Below, piece after piece: positions 58,440-64,000 of a stretch of 64,000 nt of DNA. This stretch comes from B3-G11 sp036985855 (GTDB taxonomy: Bacteria; Actinomycetota; Acidimicrobiia; Spongiisociales; UBA5794): contig BTQL01000004.1 in NCBI GenBank assembly GCA_036985855.1, positions 19,571 to 83,570 on the forward strand. The letters run 5' to 3'. Position 1 is the first letter of the stretch; the number at the start of each line of letters is the position of its first letter. The notes beneath the pieces were generated by a model. The model saw only the letters and a list, made by a program, of their open reading frames with translations, made no database searches and was not told the origin of the DNA. The position numbers and the translations under genes are program-made.

Positions 58440-59429
58440 CTAGGAAAAGACCCAGATGGCGAGCCAGAAGAGGGGAGCAGCGATCGCTGCCCCGTCGAAC
58501 ATGGCAAGCGCACCCGGGGGATCCTCCGTGTGGCTGATCACACCCGTTCTGAGCATAGAGCCGAGTGTGCGGCCTGCGATGACTCCTGCCGCAGTCGCTA
58601 CGCCGCCGATAAGTCCCGCAGCGACATCGAGTTCGGCAATGGCCAGACCGGCGATGAGGCCTGCGAGCAGCGCGCCGAGCAGCGCGCCGACATTGGCGTC
58701 GATCGATTGAATGGCCGCGCCGTACGCTCCAGCGACCCATGCACCCACGAGTGCGAACACGGTGATCAGCACGAATGCCACTACTGCGAACGACCCGGTC
58801 AAGCGGATCAGGACCAATCCTGCGCTTGCCCCCGTTGCGATCACGGACACAAGAGTCGTTGCCGCCGTTGCCCTGAATTCTCGGTGTGTACTGTCGAATA
58901 CGGGCCAGGCGACGGCGAAAATGACCGCGAGCGCCACACCTCCGGCGAAACCTTCGAAACCCCAGGCATAGGCGCCTACTGCGCCGATCGTCGCGCTGAT
59001 CAGCGGAGGGAAAACGACGAACGGTTCCCCGATGCGTTTGGAGGACTCAGAGAGGTCCCACACCCACGCGAGAACCGCTCCGGCAGCAACGAAGGCGAAC
59101 CAGGACGGGTCTGCCCAAGCCACTGCAAGGAGCGCAACGATGAGAGCAACCGACAGCAGATTTGGTCCGAAATCGAGGTTCGTCACCGAGAGCGTCCCTC
59201 CCGACACAGGTGGGATGAGTGCGACCTCATCGCCCGGGGTCACCGCCGTGCTCGCCTCGGCCGGTTCGCCGTTGACCCAGACGCCCGCAGATGCAGCACC
59301 TTCGATGAAGCGATCACCGAACTTCGCGTTTGCCTCAGCGAGGAGGTCACCCACTGTCTCTGCATCGATATCGACGCTGTCGGTCCGTGCGGACTCCCTG
59401 AGGTTCGCAAACAAGCGCAACGTTGCCAT
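58440..59429 (-). CDS. MoaD/ThiS-like domain fused to a CdsA-like membrane domain
   Basis: Residues 1-78 of this 329-residue protein form a complete MoaD/ThiS ubiquitin-like domain (TLRLFANLRESA, then GDEVALIPPVSGG). The di-glycine at 77-78, normally the free activated C-terminus, instead continues into about eight membrane helices. Those helices follow the order of phosphatidate cytidylyltransferase (CdsA): WVWDLSESSKRIGEP, FALVGAWVAGAYGAA in place of SDTGGYVxG, and AGRTLGSMLRTGVISHTEDP in place of the GESLIKR...KD signature. The last segment, GALAMFDGAAIAAPLFWL, corresponds to GGxxDRxDSLLxAAP. Key Asp and Lys residues are missing, so the membrane part looks catalytically dead. Function unknown. 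The ATG at 59429 was chosen because the domain starts there. Confidence 0.72.
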   Translation of the reverse strand: MATLRLFANLRESARTDSVDIDAETVGDLLAEANAKFGDRFIEGAASAGVWVNGEPAEASTAVTPGDEVALIPPVSGGTLSVTNLDFGPNLLSVALIVALLAVAWADPSWFAFVAAGAVLAWVWDLSESSKRIGEPFVVFPPLISATIGAVGAYAWGFEGFAGGVALAVIFAVAWPVFDSTHREFRATAATTLVSVIATGASAGLVLIRLTGSFAVVAFVLITVFALVGAWVAGAYGAAIQSIDANVGALLGALLAGLIAGLAIAELDVAAGLIGGVATAAGVIAGRTLGSMLRTGVISHTEDPPGALAMFDGAAIAAPLFWLAIWVFS

Positions 59430-59539
59430 GGGTTGCAGACTAATGCCTCGGACGCCGCGAGGACGCCATAGGCATGAGTCTCCCTGGTTGTTCGGCCGCC
59501 GCCTCTCTGCCCTGAACCAGCGTTCTCGATTTCTGGGCC

Positions 59540-60790
59540 CTACGGCGCGATCGTCCCTGTGCACTCGCCGAAGCCGACCGAGGCGACACCATCGGCCGTG
59601 CATCTGCCGCGCAGGGTGACGGTGTCACCATCCTCGAGGAAGGTGCGAGTCGAGCCGTCTGGGAACTCGACCGGATCTGTGCCGTTCCAGGTCATCTCCA
59701 ACAACGATCCGAACTCGTCGCGGTGCGGGCCGGAAACGGTACCTGAGGCGAAGAGATCTCCAGCGCGAGCGGTTGCGCCGTTCGCGGTCGCGTGTGCGAG
59801 CTGTTGGGCCATGGTCCAGTACATGTTGGTGAATGATGTGGCCGTCACCGTATGTTCTTCTGTGCGTCCACGCGGCGTGATCCCGACGGTCAGATCGAGA
59901 TCGAGTCCGACGAGGTGCTCGGATCTGAGATACGGCAACGGCGACGGATCCTGATCGCCTGCGGGCACTCGGAACGGTTCCAACGCCTCGAGCGGCACGA
60001 TCCAGGGCGAGATCGTCGTTGCGAAGGATTTCCCAAGGAAGGGACCGAGTGGGACGTACTCCCATGCCTGTATATCGCGAGCCGACCAATCATTGACGAG
60101 ACACAAACCAAAGATGTGGTGCTCCGCCTCATCGACGGGTATCGGTGTCCCGAGGCCCGGCCCTTCACCTGTGATGAAACCGACCTCCAACTCGATGTCG
60201 AGTTTGGTCGATGGTCCGAAGGTGGGACCATCGAGACTCTTGCGTTGGCCATCGGGACGATTGATCTCCGTCCCAGATACGACGAGGGTTCCCGCCCTTC
60301 CATGATATCCGACAGGGAGGTGTTTCCAGTTCGACAGGAGCGGTTCGTCGTCTGGCCTGAACATCCTGCCGACATTGGTTGCGTGCTGTTCTGATGAGTA
60401 GAAGTCGACGTAGTCACCGACATCGATTGGCATTCGCATCTGAACGGGATGGTCGATGACGAGATGGTGGTCCACGCAGAAGGAGCGGCCGTTGGTGTTC
60501 GACTTGTCGAGAATATCGATGAGATGGTTTCGCACCGATGACCAGACGCCGCGCGAATGGCCGAGAAAGTCATTGAGTGTCTCCTGTCGAAAGGTGTCGC
60601 GATCGAGACCTGTGTTGACGAACAGGCCTGCCCCCTCGGCGCGTGCCAGATCGAATACAGAGTCGCCGATCGCTACTCCGCAGCGCACCCCTGACGCATC
60701 GGAGATAACTCCATATGGGAGGTTCTGGATCGGGAAGTCTGAGTGTTCTGGCACTTCCACCCACGATGTTTGAACCTTGTGCAACGTCAT
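59540..60790 (-). CDS. fahA: Fumarylacetoacetase
   Basis: The 416-residue protein matches fumarylacetoacetase: an N-terminal SH3-like domain (SDFPIQNLPYGVIS) and the catalytic C-terminal domain. That domain has VDFYSSEQHATNVGRMFR, FMGS-type metal region ELEVGFITGEG, and LVNDWSARDIQAWEYVPLGP followed by FLGKSFATTISPWIV. Acidic residues in DFYSSE and ELE bind Ca2+ or Mg2+. It cuts fumarylacetoacetate to fumarate and acetoacetate, the last step of tyrosine breakdown. The ATG overlaps the stop of the unknown gene upstream (ATGA), so the whole hmgA-unknown-fahA run is one operon. Confidence 0.96.
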   Translation of the reverse strand: MTLHKVQTSWVEVPEHSDFPIQNLPYGVISDASGVRCGVAIGDSVFDLARAEGAGLFVNTGLDRDTFRQETLNDFLGHSRGVWSSVRNHLIDILDKSNTNGRSFCVDHHLVIDHPVQMRMPIDVGDYVDFYSSEQHATNVGRMFRPDDEPLLSNWKHLPVGYHGRAGTLVVSGTEINRPDGQRKSLDGPTFGPSTKLDIELEVGFITGEGPGLGTPIPVDEAEHHIFGLCLVNDWSARDIQAWEYVPLGPFLGKSFATTISPWIVPLEALEPFRVPAGDQDPSPLPYLRSEHLVGLDLDLTVGITPRGRTEEHTVTATSFTNMYWTMAQQLAHATANGATARAGDLFASGTVSGPHRDEFGSLLEMTWNGTDPVEFPDGSTRTFLEDGDTVTLRGRCTADGVASVGFGECTGTIAP

Positions 60791-61707
60791 GTCCCCGATC
60801 CAACGAAATCAAGGCGTGCGAGGGAGTCGATCGGCTCATCGAAGTCGCATGATCCGTACGCGACGAAACCTGACTGGCGCATCCTTCGCAGCGCCGATCC
60901 GGAAACTTCGTTTCCCCGCCAGGATGCGAACGCTGCAGAGAGCGAGAACGCATCCGGGTCGTCGTCAGCGATGACGGACTCGATGGTTCTCTCGTCCGAT
61001 CCTGCCTCTGCAAGTGATGCGGCTATGAGGATGTTCACGAATCCGTGTCGTTCCGTACCGATATCCGGGTCGAAATGACGAATCGGTTCGTGCAAACCGG
61101 CTGTGACCTTGAACGGTAGGCGTCGATCGGTTGCCGCCATGAGGAACTCGGCGACTTCTCCCGGTGTTGGGAACATGTCGGCCGAAACTCCGCCGCACCG
61201 GAGCTTGACACCGCCGACCCTGCGGCGCGACTTGAGCGCGGCTGCCACGAGCTCGACCTGACGGCTGATCCCAGCGGACCGATCGACTTCCACGAACGGT
61301 ACAACCTCGGTCGCGACCGACAGCATCGCATCGAGAAGGCTGTTCGTAGCTCCGGAAGTCGGCTCGGCGAGTCTGGCCTCAGTTGCGGCGACCGTCATCG
61401 CTGGATCCATCTCGGACCGGAAGTCAATGGTGAGCGCGGCGGATTCGCCCGGCGTGAGATCGAAGATGACACCCACTTCCCATGCTGATTCGTCCGCAGC
61501 GAACGATGATGTCGCGACCGCAGCGAGATCCATCAGCTGGGATGCCCGACAGAGGAACCTCCCTGCGATCCAGGCCGTGGGGCCCGAGCGAACGGATCGA
61601 TATGAGTCGACCGCATCGGACATGGACAGTGAGGCTGGAGGGAACAGCCCCGCGTAGTCGATGAGCGCAGCGAACGCGGCTGTGCGGGCGTCGAGGACGA
61701 GCCTCAT
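60787..61707 (-). CDS. Unknown protein in homogentisate operon; candidate isomerase
   Basis: This 306-residue soluble protein has no family I can name with certainty. The second half has a barrel-like pattern with clustered polar residues: GGVKLRCGGVSADMFP (Lys168, Arg170, Cys171), LPFKVTAGLHEPIRHF (Lys200, His206, Glu207), HGFVNILIAA (His221, Asn225) and VAYGSCDFDEPID. The N-terminus has DYAGLFPPASLSM. Its start overlaps hmgA and its stop overlaps fahA, exactly where maleylacetoacetate isomerase acts in the pathway, and no glutathione- or mycothiol-type isomerase is present. It is therefore a candidate for that step (inference). The ATG at 61707 is set by the ATGA overlap. Confidence 0.7.
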   Translation of the reverse strand: MRLVLDARTAAFAALIDYAGLFPPASLSMSDAVDSYRSVRSGPTAWIAGRFLCRASQLMDLAAVATSSFAADESAWEVGVIFDLTPGESAALTIDFRSEMDPAMTVAATEARLAEPTSGATNSLLDAMLSVATEVVPFVEVDRSAGISRQVELVAAALKSRRRVGGVKLRCGGVSADMFPTPGEVAEFLMAATDRRLPFKVTAGLHEPIRHFDPDIGTERHGFVNILIAASLAEAGSDERTIESVIADDDPDAFSLSAAFASWRGNEVSGSALRRMRQSGFVAYGSCDFDEPIDSLARLDFVGSGT

Positions 61708-62870
61708 CGACCCTCGAGCCAGGTCCACGCATACCCGTCGTCCTCACAGTCATGGGCTCCTGGGCCAAGATCGAGTGGACGGAACGTGTCGATCATCACC
61801 GCAAGCTCCTCTGTGCCTTTCTTGCCTATTGATGCCTCGACCGATCCTGGTTGCGGTCCATGGGTATGGCCTCCCGGATGGAGCGATATCGATCCCCTCT
61901 CGATGCCTGAACCCTTCCGTGACATGAAGTTGCCATCAACGTAAAAGAGCACCTCGTCGCTGTCCACGTTTGCGTGGTTGTAGGGGGCGGGGATGGCATC
62001 GGGGTGGTAGTCAAACAGGCGAGGGACGAATGAGCACACAACGACTCCGGGTGCTTCGAATGTCTGGTGCACCGTCGGCGGCTGGTGGATACGGCCTGTG
62101 ATCGGTTCGAAGTCGTGAATGGAGAATCCATACGGGTACAAGCAGCCATCCCAGCCGACGACATCGAACGGATGGTGCGCATACACGAACCTGGTCGTTC
62201 CACCCTTGTGCTTGACGAGCACTTCGATGTTGGAGCCATCCCCGAGAAGTGGTGCCTCGGGGCCACGAATATCGCGTTCGCAGTAAGGGGCATGTTCGAG
62301 AAGTTGACCGTTTCGCGATAGGTATCGCCGTGGTGGTCCGATGTGACCGCGCGTCTCGAGTATCAATGCCCGCAGTGGATTGGACGGTTCGTCGAGTACG
62401 TATCGGTGGATCACCGACGCAGGAATGATGAGGTAGTCGCCGGCTTCGAATGGGATGGCTCCGAAGACGGTTTCAAGGACTCCCGAGCCCTGCTCGATGT
62501 AGACCATCTCGTCACCCGTGGCGTTCTTGTAGAAGTCAGAGTCCTCTGATCCGACGAAGTACGAGATGGTGCAGTCCTCGTTCCCCATCAGAAGGGCACG
62601 AGCACGCACTGCATTGCCTCCGGCCTTGAGCTGATGCGTCTTGAAGTGGCGAGGTTTCAGAGGATGATTCGGCGACAGTTCCTGCTCCTCGGCCTCGACG
62701 GCTTCGATTGCCTTGAGGCCCGTCGGGATGTTCTTGTGATAGAGCAGGGCGGAGTCGAAAGAGAATCCTTCCTCGCCTATGAGTTCCTCTGCGTAGAGCG
62801 ATCCATCTGGTTGACGGAATTGAACGTGTCTCTTCGCAGGAATCTCACCGACCGATCGGTAGTAGGGCAT
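61704..62870 (-). CDS. hmgA: Homogentisate 1,2-dioxygenase
   Basis: The 388-residue cupin-fold dioxygenase starts PYYRSVGEIPAKRHVQFR. Metal-site residues lie in PRLFDYHPDAIPAPYNH, NVDSDEVLFYVDG and HPGGHTHGPQPG, giving the His/Glu iron ligands expected for homogentisate dioxygenase. It opens the homogentisate ring to maleylacetoacetate with O2. The ATG at 62870 is chosen because GAGGAG lies about 5 nt upstream; the open frame extends further but has no homology and runs into hpd. It leads the operon with the unknown gene and fahA, and is divergent from hpd. Confidence 0.95.
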   Translation of the reverse strand: MPYYRSVGEIPAKRHVQFRQPDGSLYAEELIGEEGFSFDSALLYHKNIPTGLKAIEAVEAEEQELSPNHPLKPRHFKTHQLKAGGNAVRARALLMGNEDCTISYFVGSEDSDFYKNATGDEMVYIEQGSGVLETVFGAIPFEAGDYLIIPASVIHRYVLDEPSNPLRALILETRGHIGPPRRYLSRNGQLLEHAPYCERDIRGPEAPLLGDGSNIEVLVKHKGGTTRFVYAHHPFDVVGWDGCLYPYGFSIHDFEPITGRIHQPPTVHQTFEAPGVVVCSFVPRLFDYHPDAIPAPYNHANVDSDEVLFYVDGNFMSRKGSGIERGSISLHPGGHTHGPQPGSVEASIGKKGTEELAVMIDTFRPLDLGPGAHDCEDDGYAWTWLEGR

Positions 62871-62905
62871 GGGGCTCCTCGGGTGTTCTGTGCCATGGTA
62901 CGCGA

Positions 62906-62915
62906 GAACGCGTTC
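62906..62915. promoter_or_regulatory. Palindrome in hmgA-hpd divergent promoter region
   Basis: GAACGCGTTC is a perfect 10-bp palindrome near the middle of the 120-bp gap between the divergent genes. It could bind a pathway regulator; none is encoded in the window. Confidence 0.3.
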
Positions 62916-62990
62916 GCAATCTTGTAGGACCATGTACGGCGAAACCCAACCGGCTTCTCTACGATTGCGACAGATTCGCCGAGGAGGCAG

Positions 62991-64000
62991 ATGGACACCA
63001 ATTTGACATTGCGTGCGAAAGAGTTCGCATCGAACGACCAGTTCCCGATGAAGGGGTTCGGGCCGGTCGAGTGGTGGGTAGGGAACGCATTCATGACGGC
63101 CCAGGCGTTTCGCTCGCTGCTCGGCTTCGAGATCATCGGCTACCGCGGTCCGGAGACCGGGCTGAGGGACCGGTCGTCCTATCTGTTGCGCACGGACCAG
63201 ATCCGGTTCATCGTCTCGGGCGCGCAGGGACCTGACCACGAGATCGCCGACCACGTGAAATTGCACGGTCCCGGTGTGAAGGACGTTGGATTCCTCGTTC
63301 CTGATGCTGTTGCGGCCTTTGAACTTGCTGTTGAGCGAGGCGCGAAACCACACATGGATCCCGTCGTGATCGAGAGTGACGGCGGTCGAATGGTTCAGGG
63401 CACGATCAAGGCGTACGGCGAGACGGTGCATTCGCTCGTCGAGATCGAGGGCGATGATCCAAGGTTCGAACCGCGTGCCGACACGATCGCACGGTCAACC
63501 GGGCTGCACGCGGTCGACCATGTTGTTGCGAACGTTGAGCTTGGCAAGATGAACGAATGGGTCGAGTTCTACGATCGGATCTTCTCGTTCACGATGCTCA
63601 AGCACTTCGATGACGATGCCATATCGACCGAGTACACGGCGCTCATGTCAAAGGTGATGTCGGGTGGAGACGGCATCATCAAGCTCCCGATCAACGAACC
63701 GGCCAGGGGAAAGAAGAAGAGTCAAATAGAAGAGTATCTCGACTTCTACTGCTCTCCTGGAGTCCAGCACCTCGCGCTGTCAACCGAAGACCTCCGGACG
63801 TCGATCGAAGACATCCACAATCGCGGTATCGAAACGATCTATGTGCCACACGAGTACTACCCGGAAGCGAAGGAGCGCCTTGCGGGTGTCGATCTCGACT
63901 GGGAGGAGATCGAGCGACTCTCGATCCTTGTTGACAAGGACGATGATGGTTACCTGCTCCAAACGTTCACCAAGATGCTTCAGGACCGCCCAACGGTCTT
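62991..64000 (+). CDS. hpd: 4-hydroxyphenylpyruvate dioxygenase, 3' end outside window
   Basis: The reading frame runs off the end of the window after 336 full codons, so roughly the last 40 residues are missing. Two VOC modules are visible. The first begins FGPVEWWVGNAFMTAQAFR. The second begins with the iron ligand His177 in LHAVDHVVANVELGKMNEW. His260 in GVQHLALSTEDL is the second ligand, and DGYLLQTFTKM leads to the third (a Glu) just beyond the edge. The enzyme turns 4-hydroxyphenylpyruvate into homogentisate, feeding hmgA. GAGGAGG lies 3 nt upstream of the ATG. Confidence 0.95.
   Translation, partial: MDTNLTLRAKEFASNDQFPMKGFGPVEWWVGNAFMTAQAFRSLLGFEIIGYRGPETGLRDRSSYLLRTDQIRFIVSGAQGPDHEIADHVKLHGPGVKDVGFLVPDAVAAFELAVERGAKPHMDPVVIESDGGRMVQGTIKAYGETVHSLVEIEGDDPRFEPRADTIARSTGLHAVDHVVANVELGKMNEWVEFYDRIFSFTMLKHFDDDAISTEYTALMSKVMSGGDGIIKLPINEPARGKKKSQIEEYLDFYCSPGVQHLALSTEDLRTSIEDIHNRGIETIYVPHEYYPEAKERLAGVDLDWEEIERLSILVDKDDDGYLLQTFTKMLQDRPTV

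Noticed and set aside
1..64000. tRNA, rRNA and CRISPR arrays
   Set aside because: Intergenic gaps were scanned by eye for T-arm motifs, rRNA-like stretches and regularly spaced repeats; none was convincing.

Overview
The window looks like chromosomal DNA from a GC-rich actinobacterium, most likely of a deep lineage such as Acidimicrobiia (lineage is inference). Supporting evidence includes a WhiB regulator, a Bpa-type proteasome activator next to a PAC2 protein, an MshA-type mycothiol glycosyltransferase, an RsiG-like protein, many GTG/TTG starts, 4-bp ATGA/GTGA gene overlaps, and a frequent leaderless promoter layout. In that layout a TAnnnT -10 box sits exactly 6 nt before the start codon, as seen for 11 genes here. 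No transposase, phage gene, CRISPR array, rRNA or tRNA was recognised.

Layout. 1-3864: a cation exchanger fragment, DNA polymerase X and a membrane molybdoenzyme. 3923-13562: penicillin acylase, Bpa, PAC2, an FHA protein, a CBS-BON protein, WhiB, an orphan metal permease, cyclophilin, a DEAD helicase and a HAD phosphatase. 13559-19764: acyl-CoA dehydrogenase, an FKBP lipoprotein and a heterodimeric ABC exporter with a possible leader peptide. 19765-28258: a CPBP protease, a + strand gene bracketed by inverted 48-bp repeats, a zinc-ribbon protein, a hydrolase/PLP-enzyme pair, a sigma factor coupled to an alkyltransferase, ArsC, EamA and two small proteins. 28475-44647: methionine synthase under a SAM-I riboswitch, a peptide-binding lipoprotein, a beta-propeller lipoprotein between two more repeat copies, B12-dependent ribonucleotide reductase preceded by DnaA-like and NrdR-like boxes, an MFS carrier and an acyl-CoA synthetase. 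44718-53224: a Clp1-like P-loop protein, a GNAT remnant, and a B12-dependent acyl-CoA mutase locus. 53554-59429: a minus-strand run with MshA, an acyltransferase, asparaginase II, an RsiG-like protein and an M23 peptidase, followed by a MoaD-CdsA-like fusion. 59540-64000: homogentisate catabolism (hpd, hmgA, an unknown protein, fahA).

How the genes work together. The mutase locus encodes a two-subunit carbon-skeleton mutase, its MeaB-type G-protein chaperone, a 3-hydroxyacyl-CoA dehydrogenase, an enoyl-CoA hydratase/isomerase and a TetR repressor. A divergent thiolase shares a promoter region that holds a near-perfect palindrome. The mutase active-site positions differ from methylmalonyl-, isobutyryl- and 2-hydroxyisobutyryl-CoA mutases, so the substrate is probably new. 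The homogentisate operon has an unrecognised protein between the dioxygenase and fumarylacetoacetase, where maleylacetoacetate isomerase would be expected. Three B12 enzymes (MetH, NrdJ, the mutase) lie within about 21 kb.

The strongest candidates for undescribed biology are the mutase locus, the unknown homogentisate-operon protein, the MoaD-CdsA-like fusion and the palindromic repeats that bracket single + strand genes.
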